DNA from: an uncultured Erysipelotrichaceae bacterium
GTDB lineage: Bacteria; Bacillota_I; Bacilli_A; RFN20; CAG-826
Length of the DNA stretch: 8,975 nucleotides
Assembly (NCBI GenBank): GCA_902793515.1
Contig: CADBDO010000053.1
Location: 1 to 8,975 of the forward strand
Direction: 5' to 3'
Every line of letters begins with the position of its first letter. Position 1 is the stretch's first letter. Of this stretch, positions 1-5,236 are shown one piece after another. The position numbers were made by a program, and so were the translations under genes. A model generated the notes under the pieces. It had not been told where the DNA came from, ran no database searches, and saw only the letters and a list, made by a program, of their open reading frames with translations.

Positions 1-710
1 TCGAATTGGTCGCCGTTATATAGAACGGTATCCAAAGCATCGCCAGCTTTATCGACGGCCTTGGTGAAGGTGTTTCTCCAGACGTCATGTTTGCTAGGAT
101 CTTTGGTCTGGGCGTCGCTCATATGGACGGCGGTAACGCTTTTGATCTGCTCACCCTCAACGATGAAGGCGCCATAGGCGTATGAATCGGAAGCGCCGAT
201 CTTATAGCTATAGGCCTCACCTTTTTCGAGATTCTCAACGTGGACCTTATGGGTTCTGCAAGTCGTATTGTCGATGGAACTCGAGGTTTTACCACTTGCG
301 GTATAGGCAGGAATCTCATCGTCTTTACTCGAGAAAGCGCCACCTTGGGAATAGGTGACCTCGATGCTAGAGCCACTGATCGGGACAGCGCCGGTGAAGT
401 CGGCCGCTTGTCCTTTGTCGCTCTTAACCAAATAGAGTTCGGTATCCTCGACATCCGCGCTCGTGAGATAGGAGAACCCACGGGAATAGATATCGGAGTA
501 ATAGCTCATATTGATGCCCGATGGCATGGCGGTTACTTGGTAAGTCTCGTAGTCTGGCGTGAATTCAGGGCGGACGATCTTGAAGGAAGATGAGGCTTCG
601 CTAGAAGAAGACTCCACTGCTGGTTGGTTTTGGCATGATCCCAAAGACAAGGTCAAAAGACCAAAGCTCAAAACCAAAAGACGTGGGTAAAGGCTATTTT
701 TTGATTTCAT
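1..710 (-). CDS. Secreted lipoprotein, purple acid phosphatase-like metallophosphoesterase (C-terminus cut by window edge)
   Basis: Reading leftward from the ATG at 710, 236 residues are visible before the window ends. Residues 1-26 form a lipoprotein signal: basic start (MKSK), hydrophobic stretch, and lipobox LGSC with Cys26 as the predicted lipidated residue. A short Ser-rich linker (SSSSEASSS) follows. About residues 40-185 resemble the N-terminal Ig/FnIII-like domain of purple acid phosphatases, including LEKGEAYSYKIG, which matches the family's 'L-x-P-G-T-x-Y-x-Y-x-V-G' strand. The metallophosphoesterase core then begins: VTAVHMSDAQ (D-x-H/Q metal motif) and YNGDQF (start of the GDxxD motif) at the window edge. 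By family, it is an exported hydrolase of phosphomonoesters or related phosphate esters, anchored outside the membrane. The substrate cannot be read from the sequence. The start is supported by AGAGGA about 7 nt upstream and by the well-placed signal peptide. Confidence 0.82.
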   Translation of the reverse strand, partial: MKSKNSLYPRLLVLSFGLLTLSLGSCQNQPAVESSSSEASSSFKIVRPEFTPDYETYQVTAMPSGINMSYYSDIYSRGFSYLTSADVEDTELYLVKSDKGQAADFTGAVPISGSSIEVTYSQGGAFSSKDDEIPAYTASGKTSSSIDNTTCRTHKVHVENLEKGEAYSYKIGASDSYAYGAFIVEGEQIKSVTAVHMSDAQTKDPSKHDVWRNTFTKAVDKAGDALDTVLYNGDQF

Positions 711-732
711 CTGATAATCCTCTATAAAGAAT

Positions 733-751
733 GTTGGACAAGATGTTCAAC
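733..751. promoter_or_regulatory. 19-bp inverted repeat in the lipoprotein leader (possible operator)
   Basis: GTTGGACA - AGA - TGTTCAAC is an 8-bp inverted repeat with a 3-bp centre and one imperfect position. It lies from about +5 to +23 relative to the predicted start and before the ribosome site. On the transcribed (minus) RNA the imperfect position is an A-C mismatch, so a DNA operator fits at least as well as an RNA hairpin. There is no T-run, so it is not a terminator. The regulator is unknown. Confidence 0.35.
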
Positions 752-761
752 GACTTTATTT

Positions 762-790
762 ATTCTAGCAATGTGAAATTGAGGCTTAAA
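762..790 (-). promoter_or_regulatory. Promoter for the phosphoesterase lipoprotein gene
   Basis: On the minus strand there is an extended -10, TGC-TAGAAT (TAGAAT at 767-762), with a weak -35 TTTAAG (790-785, 3 of 6 consensus) at a 17-bp spacer. Predicted transcription starts near 755-756, leaving a leader of about 45 nt with the AGAGGA ribosome site just before the ATG at 710. It lies directly after the mnmA terminator, so the lipoprotein gene is probably transcribed on its own. Confidence 0.5.
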
Positions 791-800
791 TACCTAAGTA

Positions 801-826
801 AAAGAAAAAGGACAATTAAATGTCCT
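801..826 (-). terminator. Intrinsic terminator of the dtd-mnmA operon
   Basis: On the minus strand AGGACA - TTTAAT - TGTCCT forms a 6-bp stem with a 6-nt loop, followed at once by a T-rich run (TTTTCTTT). The stem overlaps the last codons of mnmA, and its TAA stop (818-816) sits in the loop. The stem is short but the T-run and position fit Rho-independent termination. Confidence 0.6.
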
Positions 827-1955
827 GTCTCTTTTCTTTGTAGAAGGTCTTCTCGATGATTCCTCCACCGAGAAGTCGGCCGTCTTCGGCGTATATCGCC
901 GCCCACTGACCTGGGGTGACCGCTTTGACGATATGGTCGAATGTCAAAGTGGCTTCATCGCCAGAAAGTTCGATGGTTATCGGATTATCGACCTGGCGGT
1001 ATCTGAATTTTGCGAAGCACTTCAGAGGTTTATCTGGCCTTGGTCCGACCCAGTTGAGACGGCTAAGTGTGCAGGAATCGCTATTGAGGTGTTCGTCTTC
1101 CTCGCCGCGCCCAACGTAGAGAATGTTATTCTGGACATCTTTCTTGGCAACGAACCAAGCGGTGTCAGGCTCCCCTTTCACTCCTCCGATGCCTAAGCCT
1201 TTTCTTTGGCCGATCGTGTAATAGAGGACGCCGATGTGCTCACCGAGGACTTTGCCGTTCTCGATATCGACGATTTTGCCATTATGGGCAGGGAAATAAT
1301 TCTGCAAGAATTCCCTGAAATGTCTTTCTCCGATGAAGCAGACACCTGTTGAGCCATGTTTGCCTGCTACCTCATCGAGGCCTAATTTGTCGGCGATTTC
1401 TCTCGCTTCGACCTTGGTTATGTCTTCCATTGGCCAAAGGCACTTCTCGATCTGGCTTTCGTCAAGATCGCAAAGGAAATAGGTCTGGTCTTTCTTGAGG
1501 TCGGTTGGCTTTGAAAGGTAATAGATGCCGTCTTTTTTGACCTTTTTGGCGTAATGGCCCATGGAGATATAGTCGTATCCATTCTCGACGGCGTACTTAA
1601 GGAATGGACCGAATTTGATCATCGAATTGCAAAGGATATCCGGATTTGGGGTGCGGCCTTTCTTATATTCATCGAGGAAATAAGAGAAAACGTCGTCCCA
1701 GTATTCTTTGACATAGTCAATGCGGATAAGCGGGATGCCAAGTTTCTTCGCAACCGCCACAGCGTCGTCATAGTCTTTTTCTTGGGGACACTGATCGTTT
1801 TTGATGGTTGGGTTTCCAAGTATGTCACCGTTGGTGAAAGCATCCCAGTTACGCATGAAAGCGCCGGTCACATCGTAGCCTTGCTCAAGAAGCTTATGGG
1901 CCGCGATTGCGCTATCGACCCCACCGCTAAGACCTAAGAGGACTTTCTTTTTCAT
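816..1955 (-). CDS. mnmA: tRNA-specific 2-thiouridylase MnmA
   Basis: A 379-residue protein of full family length. MnmA adenylates C2 of the wobble uridine (U34) of Lys, Glu and Gln tRNAs and replaces the oxygen with sulfur passed from a cysteine desulfurase relay, in the cytosol. Visible motifs: PP-loop ATP pyrophosphatase SGGVDS at residues 10-15; NPDILC with Asp106 and catalytic Cys109; GHYAK near 133-137; GVCFIGERHF with the partner Cys206; and TIGQRKGLGIGG in the central domain. The C-terminal beta-barrel ends with a typical PGQWAAIY segment. The insert NGDILGNPT (42-50) resembles Mollicutes-type MnmA. The start has a strong GGAGG 7 nt upstream, placed inside the 3' end of dtd. The ATG overlaps the dtd stop (ATGA), so translation is likely coupled. 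No cysteine desulfurase gene is seen in the window. Confidence 0.97.
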   Translation of the reverse strand: MKKKVLLGLSGGVDSAIAAHKLLEQGYDVTGAFMRNWDAFTNGDILGNPTIKNDQCPQEKDYDDAVAVAKKLGIPLIRIDYVKEYWDDVFSYFLDEYKKGRTPNPDILCNSMIKFGPFLKYAVENGYDYISMGHYAKKVKKDGIYYLSKPTDLKKDQTYFLCDLDESQIEKCLWPMEDITKVEAREIADKLGLDEVAGKHGSTGVCFIGERHFREFLQNYFPAHNGKIVDIENGKVLGEHIGVLYYTIGQRKGLGIGGVKGEPDTAWFVAKKDVQNNILYVGRGEEDEHLNSDSCTLSRLNWVGPRPDKPLKCFAKFRYRQVDNPITIELSGDEATLTFDHIVKAVTPGQWAAIYAEDGRLLGGGIIEKTFYKEKRQDI

Positions 1956-2413
1956 TGTTTGCCTCCAAAGATCTCATCGCTATCAAGCCAAAGAGTGAAT
2001 GGTCCATCGTTAACGAGCTCGACTTTCATGTCGGCTCCGAAAACGCCTTCCCCTAACTCTGGGAACTTTTCTCTTAAAAGACCGTTCCAATATCCGAAGA
2101 GGGTTTTAGCCTGGTCTGGCGCCATCGCCTTCACGAATGATGGGCGGTTTCCTTCTTTTGCCGAGGCATAAAGGGTGAACTGACTGACCGAAAGGATATT
2201 CCCTCCGATGTCGAAGATCGATTTATTGGTTTTGCCATTCTCGTCTGGGAAGATGCGGAGTTTGGTGACTTTTTCGGCCATACGCTCAGCGACGGAACGG
2301 TCATCGCCCTCGGTGAATGCAACAAAAAGCAAGAAGCCACGGCCAATTTTGGCGACTTCCTTCTCTTCGATTGTGACCGATGCCCTAAGCACCTCTTGGA
2401 CAAGAACTCTCAT
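1952..2413 (-). CDS. dtd: D-aminoacyl-tRNA deacylase
   Basis: A 153-residue protein, close to the usual length for the DTD family. It hydrolyses D-amino acids (and glycine mischarged on tRNA-Ala) from tRNA in the cytosol, acting as a chiral proofreader; the enzyme is a homodimer. Motifs: N-terminal MRVLVQEVLRASVTI, matching the family start; SQFTL at 77-81; GNRPSF at 88-93; and NDGPFT at 135-140, which holds the cross-subunit Gly-cisPro pair (G137-P138). The usual residue after this Pro is Val, and here it is Phe. It is first in a two-gene operon with mnmA, so both genes act on tRNA. The start is set by the conserved MRV beginning, yet no Shine-Dalgarno sequence stands before it (upstream bases ACAAACAGAAAAC). 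Translation may depend on the A-rich unstructured leader. Confidence 0.96.
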   Translation of the reverse strand: MRVLVQEVLRASVTIEEKEVAKIGRGFLLFVAFTEGDDRSVAERMAEKVTKLRIFPDENGKTNKSIFDIGGNILSVSQFTLYASAKEGNRPSFVKAMAPDQAKTLFGYWNGLLREKFPELGEGVFGADMKVELVNDGPFTLWLDSDEIFGGKQ

Positions 2414-2438
2414 GTTTTCTGTTTGTGATTTTGTCGTC

Positions 2439-2461
2439 GGAGAACGTCTTTGACATTCTCC
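2439..2461 (-). promoter_or_regulatory. Hairpin in the dtd leader
   Basis: In minus-strand RNA GGAGAATGTC - AAA - GACGTTCTCC pairs as a 10-bp stem with a triloop. One pair is G-U in this orientation and becomes a C-A mismatch on the plus strand, so the structure favours the dtd transcript. It lies within the first ~30 nt of the predicted leader. No T-run follows, so it is not a terminator. It contains an ATG (2457-2455) that opens a 23-codon out-of-frame reading frame overlapping the dtd start; its GGGAG lies too close to be a good ribosome site. Confidence 0.45.
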
Positions 2462-2472
2462 CTGACGCTAGG

Positions 2473-2501
2473 AGAATACCCCTAAAACCCTTTTTCTTCA
2501 A
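2473..2501 (-). promoter_or_regulatory. Candidate promoter of dtd-mnmA
   Basis: On the minus strand TTGAAG (2501-2496) and TATTCT (2478-2473) are separated by exactly 17 bp; each matches 4 of 6 consensus bases. The predicted start is near 2466, giving a leader of about 53 nt before the dtd ATG at 2413. Confidence 0.45.
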
Positions 2502-2681
2502 CTCTGACGAGAAAGGGAAGAGATTAAATTCGCTCAATTTCGCACTCCACACTGAATCAAAATGAATTGAAGATTGACGAAGATTTTTGCCTCTTTTCTC
2601 TTATTAATAAGGATATATATGCATATTGATTGAAATTGACCGATTGGTTCTTAACAATTCTCAAAATTGTTTCGTACCCTA

Positions 2682-2711
2682 TTTATTTTTTTCGAGCGAT
2701 TCTATTATAAT
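2682..2711 (+). promoter_or_regulatory. Promoter of the methyltransferase gene, giving a leaderless mRNA
   Basis: An exact TATAAT lies at 2706-2711, with a weak -35 TTTATT (2682-2687) at 18 bp. Only 7 nt (AGAAAAG) separate the -10 box from the ATG at 2719, so transcription should start at the ATG or within a base of it. No ribosome-binding site can fit. Confidence 0.6.
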
Positions 2712-2718
2712 AGAAAAG

Positions 2719-3991
2719 ATGGATTTTCAGAATTCACTAGCACCATATCTTCCTGAAGAAGAGATTCAGGGACTCCTAAAGGCTATCCAAGAGGGTAAAA
2801 CCACCCACTGTCTTTTGATTAACACTGACAAGATTACCGATGAGGAATTCGTCAAGCGTTTTCCAAACGTCAGGAAGCACCCTTTTGTTGAGCACGCTTA
2901 TTATTACGACAAAGAGGAATACGATTTCGGATCGAGCCTCTACTATCTTGCCGGCGTCTATAGCATCCAGGATGCCAGCGCGATGATGGTCAACTACTTC
3001 CTCAAACCAGAGGAAGATGACGTCATCCTCGATATGTGCGCCGCCCCTGGCGGAAAGAGCATCGGTTGCTCCTTACCCAAGAGCCAAAGAAATGTCACAG
3101 AACGTCGAGAGAATGGGTCGCGGAAACATCGTTGTTTCCTCCACCGACTTCGTCTTCTCCTACGTCCACTTCGGTGACACCTTCGACAAGATCATCCTCG
3201 ACGCCCCATGCAGCGGCTCCGCGATGATGAGAAAGAACGAAGCTGCCGAGCAAGATTGGAAGTATTCCAAAGTCAAAGCCAACGCTAAACGCCAAAGCGA
3301 GCTTCTCGAGCTTGCCTATAACATGCTTAAACCTGGCGGAATCATCTCTTACAGCACCTGCTCCTTCTCCTACGAGGAAGATGAGGCTGTTGTCCTTGCT
3401 TTCAAAGAGAAGCATAAGGAAATCGAGATCGTTCCTCTTCCAGAGCATCCTTCCTTCTATAGGACGAGCGCTCTTAAGGAAGCCGTCCGCCTCCATCCAA
3501 GCCACTTCGAAGGCGAAGGACAGTTCATCTGCCTCCTCAAAAAGCCAGGAACCATCGTCAAAACCAAAAAGACCGTCGTCTCTAATGAAAGATACAAGCT
3601 CTTCTGCCAAGACTATGGCATCCAGGAGAGAAGCAACGAGCTTCGTAGAGACAAATTCTATTCCTTATACCAGCACTTTGATGTCAGCCATCTCAATATC
3701 TTGAGATACGGCGTCAAACTCTTCGAGATGCGTGACAGCGGAATCTTCATCCCTGACCACCACCTCGCCGCCTATCTTGATGTCTCTTATTCCGTCAAGA
3801 TCACCGAAGAAGAAGCCAAAGCCTATATCTACGGAAACACCTTCCCAATGGATAAAGAAGACGGCTTCTACATCGTGAGCTATGACAACGTCAACTTAGG
3901 TTTCGTCAAAGTCACCCAAGGCATCGCCAAAAACCACTATCCAAAGAGCTGCATAGTGATGGCGAAACAAAGGAAAATCTTCGGAGATTAA
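2719..3991 (+). pseudogene. rsmF: RsmF-type rRNA cytosine-C5 methyltransferase, frameshifted by an apparent internal deletion
   Basis: The gene encodes a NOL1/NOP2/Sun-family SAM-dependent m5C rRNA methyltransferase in two frames. Frame one starts at 2719 (MDFQNSLAP) and carries the N-terminal domain, IQDASAM, and SAM motif I DMCAAPGGKS (residues 105-114). Family resemblance ends near 3075. It resumes in another frame at 3074 with YPRAKEMSQNVERMG, then motif IV DAPCSG (3200-3217), motif VI STCS with the catalytic Cys (3353-3364), and a PUA-like C-terminus with KNHYPKS. Only about 12 residues separate motif I from SQNVERMG, where homologues have about 25. So roughly 40 nt (2 modulo 3) seem to be lost, including the motif II acidic residue that holds the SAM ribose. 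Both halves otherwise look intact, which points to a recent lesion or an assembly error. Exact rRNA target unknown. Confidence 0.8.
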
Positions 3992-4836
3992 GCGATTTCC
4001 TTCATCTCATTGAAGTCATAACGGACGAAGATATCCCTCTTCCTCTTGCGGAGAGGGATTTTTTGTTCGCCCATTTCAAAGTACTTTTTGTCGAATTTCT
4101 TTAGACGCTCGATCTCTGAGATTGTCCACGCACGGACTTTCTCGGCGAGTTCTTCGCTAGAAAGGTCTTTATATTCCTCAGCGGTGATCGGTTTGCCGAA
4201 AACAATGCTGATTGGGAGCGATTTATAGTCTGGTTTGGTCTTAAGACCACGGAAGTTACCCCACATGGCGATTGGGATGATTGGGGCACCGACGCGGGTC
4301 GCGGCTTTAAAGGTGCCGGCGTGGTAATCGGCAGGAAGGGTATTCTCAGGGTCCTTGTTCCTCGTTCCTTCTGGGAAGATGAGGACGGAGGCTTTCTTGT
4401 TTTTTAAGGTATTGCTGCACTCAAGGATGATCTTGAGGGACTGTTTGAGGTCCTCTCTATCCATGAAGACGCCGCTGAGCGATTTGAAAGCTACGCCGAC
4501 GAAAGGCATCTCCTCCACTTCTTTTTTGCCAACCAAAAGGAGAGGCTCCTTGATGAATGACATAAGGATGAGCGGATCCAAGAATGAGGTATGGTTTGCA
4601 ACAATCAGGGCTTTCTCCCCGGATTTGTTGAGGTTTTCGTAATTCTCAAAGCCCTCAACACGGATATCCATATGGAAATGGCGGGTCAAAGACTGAAGGG
4701 TTTTCTGAGCCTTTCCCCATCTTTCTTCCCAAGGGTATCTTTCAGGGTGGTTAGCTCTTTTTCTGAAATGGTGCAGATAATCATGGAGGATTCTGACACC
4801 GAGAGTAGGTACGATTCTAATATACTTGTTGCACAT
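3988..4836 (-). CDS. plsC: 1-acyl-sn-glycerol-3-phosphate acyltransferase family protein (PlsC-like)
   Basis: A 282-residue protein. PlsC enzymes move an acyl chain to the sn-2 position of lysophosphatidic acid, making phosphatidic acid at the cytoplasmic face of the membrane. Motifs in order: catalytic HX4D in NHTSFLDP (His82, Asp87); SGVFMDRED near 121-129; FPEGTRN at 154-160, which binds the glycerol phosphate; and VGAPIIPIA at 182-190. The tail is basic (RKRKRD near 262-267), and no clear transmembrane helix is seen. The ATG at 4836 is chosen because the next Met (56) would remove the conserved WEERWGKAQ region. The gene follows the SSB-like gene by 32 nt in the same direction but has its own promoter. 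Its TAA stop interlocks with the opposing methyltransferase stop on TTAA (3988-3991). Other lysophospholipid acyltransferase substrates are possible. Confidence 0.9.
   Translation of the reverse strand: MCNKYIRIVPTLGVRILHDYLHHFRKRANHPERYPWEERWGKAQKTLQSLTRHFHMDIRVEGFENYENLNKSGEKALIVANHTSFLDPLILMSFIKEPLLLVGKKEVEEMPFVGVAFKSLSGVFMDREDLKQSLKIILECSNTLKNKKASVLIFPEGTRNKDPENTLPADYHAGTFKAATRVGAPIIPIAMWGNFRGLKTKPDYKSLPISIVFGKPITAEEYKDLSSEELAEKVRAWTISEIERLKKFDKKYFEMGEQKIPLRKRKRDIFVRYDFNEMKEIA
4033..4064 (+). terminator. Intrinsic terminator for the rightward methyltransferase gene, inside plsC
   Basis: On the plus strand ATCCCTCT (4033-4040) pairs with AGAGGGAT (4052-4059). The stem can be extended by a T-G and a C-G pair, leaving a 7-nt loop. 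A run of six T follows (4059-4064), then GTT. It begins 41 nt after the methyltransferase stop. The same bases encode the basic C-terminal part of the opposing acyltransferase. In the minus orientation no T-run follows the stem, so it acts in one direction only. Confidence 0.72.
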
Positions 4837-4843
4837 GCCTCAA

Positions 4844-4872
4844 ATTATAGCACCTTGTAGCCAATAGGCTAA
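4844..4872 (-). promoter_or_regulatory. Extended -10 promoter of plsC, giving a leaderless mRNA
   Basis: On the minus strand TGC-TATAAT is an exact extended -10 (TATAAT at 4849-4844). A weak -35 TTAGCC (4872-4867, 3 of 6) lies 17 bp upstream, overlapping the stop codon of the preceding gene. The -10 ends 7 nt (TTGAGGC) before the ATG at 4836, so the predicted start is at or next to the start codon. The GAGG in that spacer is only 1 nt from the ATG, too close for normal ribosome binding. Confidence 0.62.
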
Positions 4873-5213
4873 GCGACGCTTCTTAATTCTTTGGAAGAGG
4901 ACTTTCTTTGGCTAGTCGCTCTCTTCTCTTTTGGAAGAGGGAAAAGCTCCTCGAGCTCAGAAATGACGACGACTCCGATCTCATCTCTCGTCTCAATCCA
5001 GCCGCGCACGATTACGCGTGTTCCATTAGGAAGGGAGTAGAAAGACGTTTTGATGTTCCCAAAAGCGTGGACCGGGACTTTGAAGACGCTCCCAAAAGGC
5101 CTTTCGGCGTAAAGATCCGCGACGGCATGAAGATTGACGTAACGGTAAAGCTCTCCGCTTTTGAGAGCGAAAATGTCGCCGAGTTCACCGGCGAGAAGCG
5201 TGGTCGAAATCAT
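4869..5213 (-). CDS. SSB-like OB-fold protein with a basic tail
   Basis: A 114-residue protein whose first ~93 residues can be laid along the single-stranded-DNA-binding protein fold. MISTTLLAGELGDIF corresponds to the first strand and the 'GRL..DPE' turn. FKVPVHAFGN corresponds to the central strand before the 'FG' turn. NGTRVIVRGWIET matches the family 'KGSLVAVEGRIQT' strand, and VVVISELEELF matches the last strand. The tail (about 95-114) is rich in Lys, Arg and Ser and lacks the acidic DDxPF tip by which true Ssb recruits repair and replication proteins. It is therefore probably a divergent paralogue rather than the main Ssb; ssDNA or RNA binding is inference. A perfect AGGAGG stands 8 nt before the ATG. 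It is last of the ftsK-acpS-pulA cluster, 23 nt after pulA. An imperfect alternative is a PriB-like OB protein. Confidence 0.6.
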   Translation of the reverse strand: MISTTLLAGELGDIFALKSGELYRYVNLHAVADLYAERPFGSVFKVPVHAFGNIKTSFYSLPNGTRVIVRGWIETRDEIGVVVISELEELFPLPKEKRATSQRKSSSKELRSVA

Positions 5214-5220
5214 TGGTATT

Positions 5221-5227
5221 TCCTCCT
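5221..5227 (-). promoter_or_regulatory. Strong ribosome-binding site of the SSB-like gene
   Basis: On the minus strand TAGGAGG falls in the 23-nt gap after pulA, with about 8 nt to the ATG at 5213. It is the best ribosome site in the cluster; acpS and pulA start by overlap with the previous gene and show none as good. This suggests the small OB protein is made in higher amounts than its operon partners. Confidence 0.75.
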
Positions 5228-5236
5228 ATTCGTCGA

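Larger units (their letters stand above)
2414..2718. other. Divergent intergenic region, 305 bp
   Basis: This non-coding stretch separates the leftward dtd-mnmA operon from the rightward methyltransferase gene and holds a promoter for each. The middle (about 2521-2660) is clearly more AT-rich than the flanking genes. It contains two perfect 10-bp palindromes, TTATTAATAA (2601-2610) and ATATGCATAT (2617-2626), and several scattered ATTGA/TCAAT words. I see no tRNA, no recognised riboswitch core and no T-box sequence. An open frame extends upstream of 2719 to 2626, but it runs through the -10 box and has no family resemblance, so I treat it as non-coding. Confidence 0.5.

Noticed and set aside
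240..593. Open frame on the plus strand opposite the lipoprotein gene
   Set aside because: It is antisense to a well-supported coding frame with a signal peptide and phosphoesterase motifs; no ribosome site or recognisable domain.
2521..2660. Scattered ATTGA/TCAAT words and AT palindromes as a repeat array or origin
   Set aside because: Spacing is irregular and the words are short in an AT-rich region; no DnaA-box set or constant repeat unit.
2626..2718. Upstream extension of the methyltransferase reading frame to 2626
   Set aside because: The extra residues run through the TATAAT box, are AT-rich and match nothing in the family; the protein resembles homologues from 2719 on.
3095..3610. 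171-codon open frame on the minus strand inside the methyltransferase
   Set aside because: The plus strand carries DAPCSG and STCS catalytic motifs over the same bases; the antisense frame looks like a codon-bias shadow.
3972..3990. AATCT-CCGA-AGATT hairpin as the plsC terminator on the minus strand
   Set aside because: Only 5 AT-rich pairs with an interrupted T-run (TTCCTTTGTTT); possible but too weak to list.
4858..4871. TAGCC-TATT-GGCTA hairpin after the SSB-like gene as a terminator
   Set aside because: The 5-bp stem is followed by CAAGGTGC with no T-run, and the bases overlap the plsC promoter; it is not a convincing terminator.
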